DNA of 64,000 bases from assembly GCA_031253795.1 (NCBI GenBank), contig JAIRVR010000055.1, positions 62,001 through 126,000 on the forward strand, in the 5' to 3' direction. The notes under the pieces are model-generated. The model searched no databases, had not been told where the DNA came from, and saw only the letters and a program-made list of their open reading frames with translations. Below are positions 1 to 9,635 of the stretch, piece by piece (position 1 is the first letter of the stretch; every line of letters starts with the position of its first letter). A program made the translations under genes and the position numbers. This DNA is from Burkholderiaceae bacterium. Its GTDB lineage: Bacteria; Pseudomonadota; Gammaproteobacteria; Burkholderiales; Burkholderiaceae_C.

Positions 1-2078
1 TCAAGACGGACAACGCCTCCTCGGCCAAGTTCACAGCCCCCCTGGTGGACACGCCCAAGACGGTGCAGGTCATCAACGAGGAAATCCTCAAGCAGACCGG
101 CGCCACCAGCCTGCAGGATGCGCTGCGCTCCACCCCCGGTATCACCTTCGGCAACGGCGAAGGCGGCAACCCCTCGGGCGACCAGCCCTTCATCCGCGGC
201 ATGGACGCCCAGGCCAGCACCTTCGTGGACGGCATGCGCGACATTGCCGCCGGCACGCGCGAGGTCTTCAATCTGGAAGCCGTGGAAGTCATCAAGGGCG
301 CCGACTCGGCCTATGCCGGCCGTGGCGGCGCGGGCGGCTCCATCAATCTGGTGACCAAGAAGGCCAAGAACGAGAACTTCATTTCGGGCGACGTGGGCCT
401 GGGCACGGACAGCTACAAGCGCGCCACCATCGACGCCAACCGCGTGCTGGGCGAAGGCGTGGGCCTGCGCCTGAATGCCATGGTGCATGACGCCGACGTG
501 CCGGGCCGCAGCGGCCCCGAGAACAAGCGCTGGGGCATCGCCCCCACCGTGACCTTCGGCATGGGCACACCCACCGAGGTTTCGCTGTCCTGGCAGCATC
601 TGCAGACCGACAACATCCCCGACGGCGGCGTGCCCTACCTGTACAGCAGCACGGCCGCCGCAGGCCTGCGCGGCGGCAGCGTGGTGCGCCCCACCTACGG
701 CAACAACCGCGACAACTGGTACGGCCTGACCAGCCGCGACTACGAAAAGGAAAAGAGCGACCTTTTCACGGCCACGGTGGAGCACAAGTTCACCGATACC
801 AACAAGTTCCGCAACAGCCTGCGCTACAGCAAGTCCGAGCAGGACTACCTGTGGACCCAGCCCGACGACAGCAAGGGCAACGTGGTCAACGGCTACGTGT
901 TCCGCCGCGGCAATGCCCGCGTGGCCGACATCAAGACGCTGCAGAACCTGTCCGAGTTCACGGGCAAGGCCCAGACCGGCAGCGTGGGCCACAGCTATGC
1001 CTTCGGCCTGGAACTGTCCAAGGAAAAGGCCGAGTCGCGCACCGCCGCCCTGCAGGCCACCAACACCACCTGCACGGCCGCCAGCCTGTGGTGCGCCTCG
1101 CTCAACAACCCGGACAGCAGCCCGCTGTGGAACCTGCCCGTGACGCTGGGCGACCCCAGCCACAACCAGATCGACACTGTCGCCCTGTACGGCTTCGACA
1201 CGCTCAAGCTCAACGAGCAGTGGCTGGTCAATGCCGGCCTGCGCATGGACCATTACAAGGTCAGCTCCTCCGGCCCCGCCGCGCGCACCACGCCAGCCTA
1301 TGACGTCAGCCGCTCGGACACGCTGTTCAACTACCAGCTGGGCCTGGTCTACAAGCCGGCCAGCAACGGCAGCATCTACACCAGCATCGGCACGTCCTCG
1401 CGTCCCGGCGGCTCCATGCTGGGCAACGGCAACGAAGACCTGGGCATCACCACGGACCAGCTGGCCAATCTGGCCCCCGAAAAAACCCGTTCGCTGGAAC
1501 TGGGCACCAAGTGGGACCTGATGCAAAAGCGCCTGGCGCTGACGGCCGCCCTGTTCCGCAACGAGGTGACCAATGCCCGCATCACGGACAACGGCGTCAC
1601 CTACATGGCCGGCAACAAGGTGGTCAACGGCGTGGAGCTGGGCTTTTCGGGCAGCGTGCTGCCGGGCCTGAGCGTCTTCGGCGGCTACACCTACATGGAC
1701 AGCGAGCAAAAGAACATGGGCACGGGCAACATCGCCAACGGCCAGCCGTTCCCGAACACGCCCAAGCACAGCTTCAGCCTGTGGACCAGCTACAAGCCCA
1801 TGGCCAAGCTGACCGTCGGCCTGGGCATCTACGCCCAGAGCAGCGTCAACCAGAGCTACATCCGCTCCACCGTGGACGGCGGCATCGTCACCAAGGGCGC
1901 CAGCGGCTATGCCCGCTACGATGCCATGGTGGCCTACCAGATCGACCGCAACCTGACCGTGCAGCTGAATCTGTACAACCTGGGCGACAAGGTCTACTAC
2001 AGCGGCATCCGTTCGCCGCACTACGCCACCATGGCGGCAGGCCGTTCGGCCGTGGCCTCGCTCAAGTGGACCTACTGA
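1..2078 (+). CDS. TonB-dependent catecholate-type siderophore receptor, 5'-truncated by the window edge
   Basis: Outer-membrane receptor expected to import a ferric siderophore using TonB energy. The frame is open from base 3 with no credible start in the window, so the signal peptide and extreme N-terminus are missing; the GTG at 45 used by the ORF track is internal. The visible part begins in the plug (TPKTVQVINEEIL, then LQDALRSTPGITFG) and runs through a full 22-strand-type barrel to a C-terminal aromatic residue (SLKWTY), as outer-membrane proteins require. Absence of an adjacent sigma/FecR pair and the plug sequence resemble the Fiu/CirA class, often Fur-controlled and paired with PiuC, the gene that follows. 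The exact ligand cannot be read from sequence. Confidence 0.93.
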   Translation, partial: KTDNASSAKFTAPLVDTPKTVQVINEEILKQTGATSLQDALRSTPGITFGNGEGGNPSGDQPFIRGMDAQASTFVDGMRDIAAGTREVFNLEAVEVIKGADSAYAGRGGAGGSINLVTKKAKNENFISGDVGLGTDSYKRATIDANRVLGEGVGLRLNAMVHDADVPGRSGPENKRWGIAPTVTFGMGTPTEVSLSWQHLQTDNIPDGGVPYLYSSTAAAGLRGGSVVRPTYGNNRDNWYGLTSRDYEKEKSDLFTATVEHKFTDTNKFRNSLRYSKSEQDYLWTQPDDSKGNVVNGYVFRRGNARVADIKTLQNLSEFTGKAQTGSVGHSYAFGLELSKEKAESRTAALQATNTTCTAASLWCASLNNPDSSPLWNLPVTLGDPSHNQIDTVALYGFDTLKLNEQWLVNAGLRMDHYKVSSSGPAARTTPAYDVSRSDTLFNYQLGLVYKPASNGSIYTSIGTSSRPGGSMLGNGNEDLGITTDQLANLAPEKTRSLELGTKWDLMQKRLALTAALFRNEVTNARITDNGVTYMAGNKVVNGVELGFSGSVLPGLSVFGGYTYMDSEQKNMGTGNIANGQPFPNTPKHSFSLWTSYKPMAKLTVGLGIYAQSSVNQSYIRSTVDGGIVTKGASGYARYDAMVAYQIDRNLTVQLNLYNLGDKVYYSGIRSPHYATMAAGRSAVASLKWTY

Positions 2079-2084
2079 TCCACG

Positions 2085-2103
2085 GCCGGGGCGGCGCCCC
2101 GGC
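2085..2103 (+). other. GC-rich hairpin after the siderophore receptor
   Basis: GCCGGGGC and GCCCCGGC form an 8-bp stem seven bases after the receptor stop codon. There is no T-run, so alone it is more likely a 3'-end stabiliser than a terminator. A proper terminator follows 25 bases later. Confidence 0.45.
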
Positions 2104-2128
2104 ATGATCCAGCGCAGACAAGCGCCCG

Positions 2129-2161
2129 GGCCCCGCAGGTTTTGCGATCTGCGGGGCCTTT
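2129..2161 (+). terminator. Rho-independent terminator of the siderophore receptor gene
   Basis: A 10-bp perfect stem (GGCCCCGCAG / CTGCGGGGCC) with a 10-base loop is followed by TTT. It separates the receptor from the PiuC gene, so PiuC probably has its own promoter or depends on read-through. Confidence 0.75.
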
Positions 2162-2209
2162 GACGCTGCACACTTGCACAATCCGCGTTCAGCTCCCAGG
2201 ACCCCCGCC

Positions 2210-2890
2210 ATGATGCTCCGCATACCTGCCCTGCTCAGCCCCGACGAAGTGCGCCAGTGCCGCCAGGCCCTGGAGCAGGCCGCGTGGCAGGATGGCCGTG
2301 CCACGGCCGGCCACCTCGCGGCCCAGGTCAAGGCCAACCTGCAGCTGCCGCTGGACAGCCCCGCGGGCCAGGCCATGGGCAACCTCATTCTCGACAGGCT
2401 GGGCGCCAGCCCGCTGTTCATGTCGGCGGCCCTGCCGCTGAAGGTGCTGCCGCCGCGCTTCAACCGCTACGAGGGCGGCGGCACCTATGGCAACCACATC
2501 GACAACGCCATCTTCACCATCCCGGGCACGGCCATCAAGGTGCGCAGCGACGTCTCGACCACGGTGTTCTTCAGCGAGCCCGAGGAATACGAGGGCGGCG
2601 AGCTGGTGGTGGAGGACAGCTTCGGCCACCAGAGCGTCAAGCTGGCCGCGGGCGACGCCATCGTCTACCCCGGCACCAGCCTGCACCGCGTCAATCCCGT
2701 GACGCGTGGCACACGCTATGCCAGCTTCTTCTGGACCCACAGCCTGGTGGCCTCGGACGAGAAGCGCCGCCTGCTGTTCGACCTGGACCAGCAGATCCAG
2801 CAGCTGACCGCGCGCCACCCGGGCGACCCCAGCCTGGCAGCCCTGTCGGGCACCTACCACAACCTCCTGAGGATGTGGTCCCAGGCCTGA
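2210..2890 (+). CDS. piuC: PiuC/YbiX-family Fe(II)/2-oxoglutarate PKHD-type hydroxylase
   Basis: Non-haem iron, 2-oxoglutarate-dependent dioxygenase of the PiuC/YbiX family, typically encoded next to a TonB siderophore receptor and induced by iron starvation. The translated 226 residues match the usual family length (about 225). The iron triad is visible as H96-x-D98 (GNHIDN) and H159 (TSLHR), with R169 for 2-oxoglutarate. I chose the ATG at 2210 ([10 protein letters not shown]) over the TTG at 2174 in the ORF track because family members begin at this point, with the conserved IPxLLS motif. Its substrate is not established; a role in siderophore or receptor modification is commonly proposed. 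It converges on the next receptor gene. Confidence 0.92.
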   Translation: MMLRIPALLSPDEVRQCRQALEQAAWQDGRATAGHLAAQVKANLQLPLDSPAGQAMGNLILDRLGASPLFMSAALPLKVLPPRFNRYEGGGTYGNHIDNAIFTIPGTAIKVRSDVSTTVFFSEPEEYEGGELVVEDSFGHQSVKLAAGDAIVYPGTSLHRVNPVTRGTRYASFFWTHSLVASDEKRRLLFDLDQQIQQLTARHPGDPSLAALSGTYHNLLRMWSQA

Positions 2891-2891
2891 T

Positions 2892-2910
2892 CCCCGGCGC
2901 GCGGCCGGGG
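2892..2910. other. Hairpin between convergent genes
   Basis: CCCCGGC-GCGCG-GCCGGGG forms a 7-bp perfect stem in the 27-base gap between the piuC stop and the stop of the leftward TonB receptor. It could help end both transcripts but has no T-run on either strand. Confidence 0.45.
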
Positions 2911-2917
2911 CGCCGCG

Positions 2918-5404
2918 TCAGAACCTGTACCGTGCGGTCAGCAGTACGTTCCGGGGATCGCCGTACACGCCCGTTCCATAGGAGCCCAGGCCCGGCATAT
3001 AGGTTTTGTCGAACAGGTTGTTGATGTTCAGCGTCACCGACCACTGGCGGTCCACGTCGTAGCGCGCCATCAGGCCAACGAGCGCGTAGGCATGCTGGTC
3101 GGCCCGGTAATACGGTGCCGAGGGCTGCTGGTAGTAGGTCAGGCTCTGCCAGGCCAGCGATCCGCCCACGGTCCACTGCGGGTTGATCCGGTAGCTGGTG
3201 CTGAGCTTGAACAGGTGGCGCGGCTGGTTGGTGTTGACGGCACTGAGAATGACATCGGGCTGGGCTGGCGCGCGCGAGCTGCGGTAGGTGTAGCCACCAT
3301 AGATGCTCCAGGCCGGCGTGATGCTGCCCGAGACCTCCAGCTCCACGCCCTTGCTGGTCACGCCATCGATGGGCGCATAGACTTCCTCGCCGGTTTCCGG
3401 GTTGGCGCTGACATATTGCGCAGCGTTCTTCTGCTGGATGTGGAACAGGGCCAGCGAGGCATTGAGCCGGCCGTCCAGGAACTCGCCCTTGACGCCGACC
3501 TCCTTGCTCTTGCCCGTCAGCGGCGGCAGGGGACTGCCGGCCTGGTCCTTGTAGTAGGTCTGGGGATTGAAGATGTCGGTGTAACTGGCGTACAGCGAAA
3601 ACTGGCGGTTCAGGTCATAGACCACGCCCGCATAGGGAACGGTCTTGTGGGCCACACGCAGCTGGTTGCCCACGCTGTAGCTGCCGTCCAGGCCCGTGGT
3701 GTCGTCCAGCATGTCGTACCAGCTCACACGGGCGCCGAGGATGACCGACAGGTCGTCCGTGGGGCGCAGGCGCGTGGCGCCGAAGGCCCCCTTCTCCACG
3801 ATGCGCGTCATGCGGTGGTTGCGCAACTGGAAATCCGGTCGCGGCACCAGGCCATCCCACTCGAAGTAGTTGCCCACGGGGCCATAGGCGTTGGTATAGC
3901 CGGGTGCATTGCGGCGCTGGCGCGACCAGCTGGCGCCCAGCGTCAGCTCGTGTTCGCGCCCCAGCCACTGGAACGGTCCCGACAGCACGGCGTTCACCGA
4001 CTGGGTGGTGGCGTCGGTGGGAATCTTGTTGGACAGCATGTTGATCCCCAGGCCCGTGACCGGGTTCACCGTGCCGTGGGCCGCCACGCCGACCTCCACG
4101 TCGCGCGACTGGCGCAGCCGGCTGGCGGACAGGTCCAGCTTCCAGCCATTGCCGAAGTGGTGCTTGAGGTCGGCGAACAGATTGGTGCTGTCGTTGTCCC
4201 AGTAGGACCAGCGCGCCGCGGGATTGAGCGAGGTGGGGAAGTTCGTGCGGCGGCCATCGCTGAAGAACAGCGGGATGTGGCCGAAGCTGGCACCGTTGGC
4301 ACGGGTCTGCATGTGGTCTATCCCCAGGCTGGCCACCGTGGACGACCCCAGGTCCGCCTCGACGATGCCGTACAGGCTGCGCACGTTGCGGCTGTAGTCG
4401 TCCACCTGGGACTTCGCGTTCTGCGCCACGGCCACCACGCGCGCGCGCACGCGGCCGTCCTCCGTCAGCGGCGTGGAAATATCGCCCACGCTGCGCAGCC
4501 GGTCATGGCTGCCTATGGCCGCCTCGGCCGAGGCCTGGAATGTCTTGGTGGGCCGCTTGCGCACCAGGTTGACCACGGCCGACGGATAGCCCGCGCCCGT
4601 CAGCAGGCCGGTCGCACCCTTGACCACCTCCACGCGGTCGTAGATGGCGCTGTCGGCCAGCGAGGTCGTGTACTGGTTGGCCGAATCCATGGTGTTGGGC
4701 ACGCCGTCGAACTGGAAGTTCTCGATGGCATAGCCGCGCGAATAAAAGGTGGTGCGCTCGCTGTCGTTGCGGCCCACGGTGATGCCCGTGGTCTTTTCCA
4801 GCACCTCGGGCAGGCTGGTCAGGCCCTGGTCGTCCATCTGCTGGCGCGTGATCACGCTGACCGACTGCGGCGTCTCGCGCAGCGACAGGCCAAGGCGCGT
4901 AGCGGTGCTGGTCTGGCGCGTGGTGTAGGAGCCCGTGCCCTCGGAGGTGGCGCTGCGCTCGCTGGCCGCCGTGACGGTCACCGTGGCCAGCGCCGCGCCC
5001 TCGGCAGCGGACACCGGCAACGCCGGCGCCACCGGTGCGCGGCGCAGCACATAGCCGCCGCCCTGGGCCACGGCCTCCAGCCCGCTGCCGGCCAGCAGGG
5101 CCGCCAGGCCTTCACGCACCGAATAGCTGCCGCGCAGCGCCGGGCCCGACTTGCCGGCCGTCAGGCTGCCATCGGCCGTCAGCAGGATGCCGGCCTGGGT
5201 GGCAAAGGCGTTGAGGGCGCGGTCCAGCGGGGCAGCGGGCAGATCAAAGCGCTGCGCGGCCGCAGACGCCGGCACTTGCTGGGCCTGGACGGCCGTGGTG
5301 GCCAGGCAGCCCCCGAGGCCGGCCTGCAGGGCCAGGGCCCAGACGGTTTTGGCAAAGGCCGGGGAGGCCGGCGTCGGTCGCGCGCCGTGCACGGGGTGCG
5401 GCAT
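2918..5404 (-). CDS. STN-domain TonB-dependent siderophore receptor (FpvA/FoxA type), unit 1
   Basis: Outer-membrane transducer and ferric-siderophore importer of 828 residues. After a signal peptide ending near AVQAQ comes an STN signalling domain (FDLPAAPLDRALNAFATQAG) that would contact FecR. A linker with TVTVTA, a plug (LRETPQSVSVITRQQMDDQG) and a barrel ending in YRF follow. I start at the ATG at 5404, 12 codons inside the ORF-track start, because GAAAGGAA sits 6-7 bases upstream. It is the last gene of a leftward unit: ECF sigma factor, FecR, receptor. The STN domain plus neighbours show it both signals and transports. The same SATSEGTGSY linker and SVSVxTRQxMDDQG plug motif occur in the second receptor, so the two units are paralogous. 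Confidence 0.95.
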   Translation of the reverse strand: MPHPVHGARPTPASPAFAKTVWALALQAGLGGCLATTAVQAQQVPASAAAQRFDLPAAPLDRALNAFATQAGILLTADGSLTAGKSGPALRGSYSVREGLAALLAGSGLEAVAQGGGYVLRRAPVAPALPVSAAEGAALATVTVTAASERSATSEGTGSYTTRQTSTATRLGLSLRETPQSVSVITRQQMDDQGLTSLPEVLEKTTGITVGRNDSERTTFYSRGYAIENFQFDGVPNTMDSANQYTTSLADSAIYDRVEVVKGATGLLTGAGYPSAVVNLVRKRPTKTFQASAEAAIGSHDRLRSVGDISTPLTEDGRVRARVVAVAQNAKSQVDDYSRNVRSLYGIVEADLGSSTVASLGIDHMQTRANGASFGHIPLFFSDGRRTNFPTSLNPAARWSYWDNDSTNLFADLKHHFGNGWKLDLSASRLRQSRDVEVGVAAHGTVNPVTGLGINMLSNKIPTDATTQSVNAVLSGPFQWLGREHELTLGASWSRQRRNAPGYTNAYGPVGNYFEWDGLVPRPDFQLRNHRMTRIVEKGAFGATRLRPTDDLSVILGARVSWYDMLDDTTGLDGSYSVGNQLRVAHKTVPYAGVVYDLNRQFSLYASYTDIFNPQTYYKDQAGSPLPPLTGKSKEVGVKGEFLDGRLNASLALFHIQQKNAAQYVSANPETGEEVYAPIDGVTSKGVELEVSGSITPAWSIYGGYTYRSSRAPAQPDVILSAVNTNQPRHLFKLSTSYRINPQWTVGGSLAWQSLTYYQQPSAPYYRADQHAYALVGLMARYDVDRQWSVTLNINNLFDKTYMPGLGSYGTGVYGDPRNVLLTARYRF

Positions 5405-5507
5405 GAAAAATTCCTTTCGATGGATGGAGGACGAGGCCATTCAGGGATGGCTGTTGTCTCTATCCCGAACGAGATTCCCAAAGCGGCACGGCCTGGCGAA
5501 AAAAAGT

Positions 5508-6470
5508 TCAGATGGATCCCACGGTGACCCACCACCGCGTGCGCCGGTGCACGCGCACGGGCAGCGCACCCTGCAGCGACGCCAGCGTGGCATCCGTGTC
5601 GTCCAGCGAAAACACGCCCGAGACGATCTGCCCGGCCACGGCCGGATCGCAGCGCAGTACGCCACGGCGGTAGCGCGAAAGCTCGGCGACGAAGTCGTCC
5701 AGGCGCATGCGCTCGGCCACCAGCAGGCCACGGACCCAGGCGGCGTCGGCCTGTGGCGCCAGCGCGCCGGCCTGCGCGGATGCCTGCCCCCAATCCGCCC
5801 ATTGCCCGGCCTGCACGCGCACGGACGGGCCCTGCAGCGGCGCCACGGCCACCGCCCCCTCATACACCTCGACCCGGTCGCGGCCCTGGCCGCCGCCGTC
5901 CAGCCGCACGGAAAACCGCGTGCCCAGGGCCTGGAGCCTGCCCTGCGGCGTCTCCACGATGAAGGGCCGGTGGGCAGCGGCGGGGTCGGGCGCCGTGCGC
6001 ACGTGGATGGCGCCTGCGCGCAGCACAAGCCGGCGCTCCGTGTCCGTGTAGTGCAGGTCCACGGCGCTGTGCGTGTCCAGCGTGACCCGCGAACCATCGG
6101 CCAGAACCTGCTCGCGCCGCTCGCCCGTGTCCGTGCGCAGCGCCGCCAGCCGGCCGCTGTGCTGCAGCGCACCATGTCCGGCATACAGCGCCACCCCCAT
6201 CCCCGCGCCCCAGGCCAGCACACGCAATGCCTTGCGCCTGGCTGCGACCGGCGCGCGGGCCGTGCGCAGGGTGTGCGATGCCAGACCCGGCGGCACGGCC
6301 TGCAGGCGCTGCTGCATCTGCATGAGCTGCTGCCAGGCCTGTTCATGGCGGGCATCGGCCGCACGCCAGGCGGCCAGAGCCTGCTGCTCGGTCTCCGTGG
6401 CACTGCCCGAAAGCACCGTGGCCAGCCAGTCGAAGGCCTGATCCATGGCCTGGTCGGCAACCTGCGTCAT
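5508..6470 (-). CDS. FecR-family anti-sigma/signal transducer, unit 1
   Basis: Inner-membrane regulator (320 residues) relaying siderophore binding from the receptor STN domain to the ECF sigma factor. The N-terminal DUF4880 segment (AFDWLATVLSGSATETE...WRAADARHEQAW) is followed by one hydrophobic segment near residues 85-105 (ALRVLAWGAGMGVALYAGHG). The periplasmic FecR domain then carries LADGSRVTLDTHSAV and PFIVETPQGRLQALGTRFSV. The ORF track merges it with an upstream out-of-frame stretch; the true start is the ATG at 6470, which overlaps the sigma-factor stop by four bases (ATGA), implying translational coupling. A 103-base gap separates it from the receptor gene downstream. Confidence 0.92.
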   Translation of the reverse strand: MTQVADQAMDQAFDWLATVLSGSATETEQQALAAWRAADARHEQAWQQLMQMQQRLQAVPPGLASHTLRTARAPVAARRKALRVLAWGAGMGVALYAGHGALQHSGRLAALRTDTGERREQVLADGSRVTLDTHSAVDLHYTDTERRLVLRAGAIHVRTAPDPAAAHRPFIVETPQGRLQALGTRFSVRLDGGGQGRDRVEVYEGAVAVAPLQGPSVRVQAGQWADWGQASAQAGALAPQADAAWVRGLLVAERMRLDDFVAELSRYRRGVLRCDPAVAGQIVSGVFSLDDTDATLASLQGALPVRVHRRTRWWVTVGSI

Positions 6471-6976
6471 TCCATCAGCGCCTGGAAACAGGCCTGCAGC
6501 GCATCGCGCATGTGCTTGCGCACCGTGCGCTCGGCCGCGCCCACGCGCGGCGCGATCTCGGCATAGGTCAGTCCCTCGAACTGCGACAGCATGAAGACCT
6601 CGCGCACGCGCGGCGGCAGGGCGTCCAGCATGGCATCGATGCGCACCAGGGTCTGCAGCGCAATGGCACGGTCCTGGGGCGAAGGCATCTGGGGCTCGGG
6701 CAACAGGGCCAGAGCCTCCAGGTAGGCGGCCTCTAGCCGGCGCCGGCGCAGCAGGTCCACCACCAGCCCCTTGGCGATCTGCACCAGGTAGGCGCGCGGC
6801 TCCTCGCCCTGCGGCAGGCGGCGCGAGACGATGAGGCGCACCCAGGTGTCCTGCGACAGGTCCGCCGCATCGAAGGCATTGCCCATGCGCCGGCGCAGCC
6901 AGCCCAGCAGCCAGGGCTGGTGCGCCTGGTACAGGGCGTGGATGGGGTCTGTAGCGGAAGGTTCGGAGTACGGCAT
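6467..6976 (-). CDS. ECF RNA polymerase sigma factor (FecI-like), unit 1
   Basis: Extracytoplasmic-function sigma factor of 169 residues. Region 2 is seen in HQPWLLGWLRRRMGNAFDAADLSQDTWVRL and region 4 in VREVFMLSQFEGLTYAEIAPRVGAAERTVRKHMRDAL. In the FecI family it directs transcription of the cognate receptor when FecR is triggered. The start chosen is ATG 6976 (MPYSEPSATDPIHALY), which matches where FecI proteins begin; the ORF-track start 24 codons upstream adds sequence not typical of the family. A Fur-like box lies 75-93 bases upstream, consistent with iron repression. Confidence 0.93.
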   Translation of the reverse strand: MPYSEPSATDPIHALYQAHQPWLLGWLRRRMGNAFDAADLSQDTWVRLIVSRRLPQGEEPRAYLVQIAKGLVVDLLRRRRLEAAYLEALALLPEPQMPSPQDRAIALQTLVRIDAMLDALPPRVREVFMLSQFEGLTYAEIAPRVGAAERTVRKHMRDALQACFQALME

Positions 6977-7050
6977 CGGAACGGGGGTGCACTGGAGCAC
7001 CACGAAGCGCAATCCCGCGCCACGGCGCAAAGAGGCCATGGCACGCAAAA

Positions 7051-7069
7051 GCGAATGGTTCTTATTATC
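7051..7069 (-). promoter_or_regulatory. Probable Fur box ahead of sigma/FecR unit 1
   Basis: GCGAATGGTTCTTATTATC matches the 19-base Fur consensus GATAATGATAATCATTATC at 13 positions by direct comparison. It lies in the short gap between the sigma gene and the end of the unit-2 receptor gene. The surrounding stretch is AT-rich, unlike neighbouring DNA. A footprint or Fur ChIP would settle it. Confidence 0.6.
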
Positions 7070-7089
7070 TCGTTATTCCGCCAGCCGTC

Positions 7090-9537
7090 TCAGAAACGGT
7101 ACTTGAGGTTCAGCGTCACATTGCGCGTGGCCGCGTAGTAGCCCGTGTAGAACGTGGTGTCCAGGCCCTGCAGGTACTGCTTATTGAAGAGGTTGTTGAG
7201 GTTCAGCGTGGCCGACCACTGGCGGTCGAACTCGTAGCGCGCCATCAGATTGACCACGGCATAGGCCTTTTGCTCGGCGGTGACGGCCTTGCCCAGTTGC
7301 CAGGGCGTGGCCGTGAAATAGATGCGGTCCTGCCAGTTCACACCGCCACCCAGCGTCAGGCCGGTGAAGGCGCCGCCGAAGCGGTAGCTGGTCCACAGCC
7401 TGGCCATCTGGCGCGGGAATACCGTGCGTATGCGCTGGCCGCCTGCGTCTTCGGTGGTGTTGTAGTTGTAGCTGGCGCCGACCTGCCAGCCAGGCGCGAT
7501 TTCGCCGTTGACCTCGAAGTCCAGGCCCTGGGTCCGCGCGCCCTTGACGGCACGGTAGGCCGCCAGCGCCGGCGAGGTGCCCGGCACGGTCTGGCCCGTG
7601 TCGACTTCGGCCAGGTTGTCCTGGCGCACCCAGTACAGCGCCGCCGAGCTGGCCAGGCGGCCGCCGAGGAATTCGCTCTTGATGCCCAGCTCGTAGTTGT
7701 CGCCCTCGCGTGGATCGAGCACGGCGCCGTTGCGGTCGCGCTGGCTCTGGGGCTTGAAGATGCTGGTGTAGCTGGCGTACAGGGAGTGGGTGTCGTTCAG
7801 ATCGTAGACGATGCCGCCGTAGGGCGTGACGGCGGCGCTCTCGCGCATGCTGACCACGCTGCTGCGCGGCGCCAGCGCGGCCGAGGCATAGAGCGTGGAC
7901 AGCCGGTAACGATAGTTGCTGACGCGCGCCCCCAGGATCACCGACAGGTCGTCACGCGGCTTCAGGCGCAGCACGCCGTAGGCACCGTACTGCTTTTGCC
8001 AGGTGTCGTAGTCCATGAGCTTGTCGGCGGCCGCCACGGGCAGGCCCGTTTCATTGTTCCAGCGGTAGATGTTGACCTCACGGCCCTCGATGTCGTCGTC
8101 GGCAGGCTCGTGCTGGTTGTCGTACTCGGCCCAGTTCAGCCCCAGTACCGCCTCATGGCGACGGCCCCATAGCTGCAGCGGCCCCTGCACCGAGGCGTCC
8201 AGGCCGGTCTGGCGCTGCCAGGCGCGGCTGTAGCCGCCGTACAGCATCACCCCCTCACCGGTCTCACGGTCCGGGAAACCCCAGCTGGCATCGGCCGAGG
8301 CGCCGCTGCGCTTGCCGCGCAGGTGGTTGGCCGAGAGCTTGAGCGTCCAGTCCCCGGGCAAGGGCTTTTCCAGCGTGGCGAACAGGTTGTAGGCCTCGAT
8401 GCGGTTGGTATTCCAGCGCGCGCCGGCGTTCATCGAGGGACTGAAATGCGTGGGCGATCCATCGCTGTAGAACAGCGGCAGCCCGCTGCCCGAGCCACCA
8501 CGCGGATTGCTGTTCTGGTAGTGCAGGCCGGCGGTCAGCAAAGAGCCGTCCGGCAGGTCCGCTTCCGCCACGCCGTACAGCGTCTGCTTTTTCTCCTCGT
8601 AGTACTGGACATGGGTTCCCCCCTGTTCGGCGGCAGCCACGAAGCGGCCGCGGCCGCGGCCATCCTCGGCGAGCGGCCCGGACACATCGATCTCGCCGCG
8701 GCGACGCCCCCAGGAGCCCAGGCCCACGCCGGCATGGCCCTGGAATGCGCGCGTGGGTTTCTTGCGCACCAGGTTGATGGTGCCCGAGGGATCGCCCGCG
8801 CCCACCAGCAGCCCGGCCGCGCCGCGCAGCACCTCCACCCGGTCGTAGATCACCAGGTCGGACTGCGTCTGTGGGATGTTCTGCGTCACCACGTCGGTGG
8901 CCGTGGCAATTCCGTCGTACTGGTAGTTGTCGATGGCATAGCCACGCGAATAGATGGTGTAGCGGCTGGCCCCGATGTTCTGCACCGACAGGCCGGGCGT
9001 CTGCTCCAGCACTTCGGCCAGGCTGTCCATGCCCTGGTCGTCCATGCGCTGGCGCGTGACCACGCTCACCGACTGCGGTGTCTCGCGCAGCGACAGTGCC
9101 AGCCGCGTGGCCGTGCCGCTGGGTCCCCTGGCCGCGTAGCTGCCCGTGCCCTCGGAGGTGGCGCTGCCTTCGGCCTCGGCGGTCACGGTGACCGTGGCCA
9201 GCATCGTGCCCGTGCATGGCGCCGGCAAGGCCTGCTCCACCCGCCGCAGCGCATAACCGCTGCCCTGGCGCACGGCCTGCCAGGACGTGCCGGCCAGCAA
9301 GGCCTCGAAAGCGCCCTCCACGGTGTGGTTGCCTTGCAGGCCGGGGCTGCGCAGGCCCGCCGTCTGCCCGGCCGTGAAGATCAGGGCCACGCCCGCCTGG
9401 GCGGCGGCGCTGCGCAGTGCGGCATCCAGGGGACCGGCAGCGATGTCGTAGCGGTGCTGGGCCTGGGCCAGCACGGCGGCAGGCATCACGACGATGGCCA
9501 GCGCCAGTGCATGGCGGGACATGAAAAGGGTTTGCAT
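7090..9537 (-). CDS. STN-domain TonB-dependent siderophore receptor, unit 2
   Basis: Paralogue of the unit 1 receptor, 815 residues from the chosen start. A signal peptide (ALALAIVVMPAAVLAQA) precedes the STN domain (YDIAAGPLDAALRSAAAQAG), the SATSEGTGSY linker, the plug (LRETPQSVSVVTRQRMDDQG) and a barrel ending LNLKYRF. I prefer ATG 9537 (MQTLFMSRH), with AGGA about eight bases upstream, over the ATG 11 codons earlier. It is last in the order sigma, FecR, receptor, with a 98-base gap after FecR. An extra cysteine (PAPCTGTM) lies between the STN domain and the linker. The siderophore is unknown. Confidence 0.95.
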   Translation of the reverse strand: MQTLFMSRHALALAIVVMPAAVLAQAQHRYDIAAGPLDAALRSAAAQAGVALIFTAGQTAGLRSPGLQGNHTVEGAFEALLAGTSWQAVRQGSGYALRRVEQALPAPCTGTMLATVTVTAEAEGSATSEGTGSYAARGPSGTATRLALSLRETPQSVSVVTRQRMDDQGMDSLAEVLEQTPGLSVQNIGASRYTIYSRGYAIDNYQYDGIATATDVVTQNIPQTQSDLVIYDRVEVLRGAAGLLVGAGDPSGTINLVRKKPTRAFQGHAGVGLGSWGRRRGEIDVSGPLAEDGRGRGRFVAAAEQGGTHVQYYEEKKQTLYGVAEADLPDGSLLTAGLHYQNSNPRGGSGSGLPLFYSDGSPTHFSPSMNAGARWNTNRIEAYNLFATLEKPLPGDWTLKLSANHLRGKRSGASADASWGFPDRETGEGVMLYGGYSRAWQRQTGLDASVQGPLQLWGRRHEAVLGLNWAEYDNQHEPADDDIEGREVNIYRWNNETGLPVAAADKLMDYDTWQKQYGAYGVLRLKPRDDLSVILGARVSNYRYRLSTLYASAALAPRSSVVSMRESAAVTPYGGIVYDLNDTHSLYASYTSIFKPQSQRDRNGAVLDPREGDNYELGIKSEFLGGRLASSAALYWVRQDNLAEVDTGQTVPGTSPALAAYRAVKGARTQGLDFEVNGEIAPGWQVGASYNYNTTEDAGGQRIRTVFPRQMARLWTSYRFGGAFTGLTLGGGVNWQDRIYFTATPWQLGKAVTAEQKAYAVVNLMARYEFDRQWSATLNLNNLFNKQYLQGLDTTFYTGYYAATRNVTLNLKYRF

Positions 9538-9635
9538 GGAGAGGTCCTGTGTTCCGAGGTCGAAAATCAAAGTGCTCGAAAACCAGGAAGCGCGAGACGC
9601 GCAATCGGGTCACCCCCGGCGCAAAAAAATCCGCG

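Noticed and set aside
3092-5527. 811-codon rightward ORF antisense to the unit 1 receptor.
   Set aside because: It mirrors the real receptor gene in high-GC DNA, is His/Ala/Arg/Gly-biased with no domain, and has no ribosome site.
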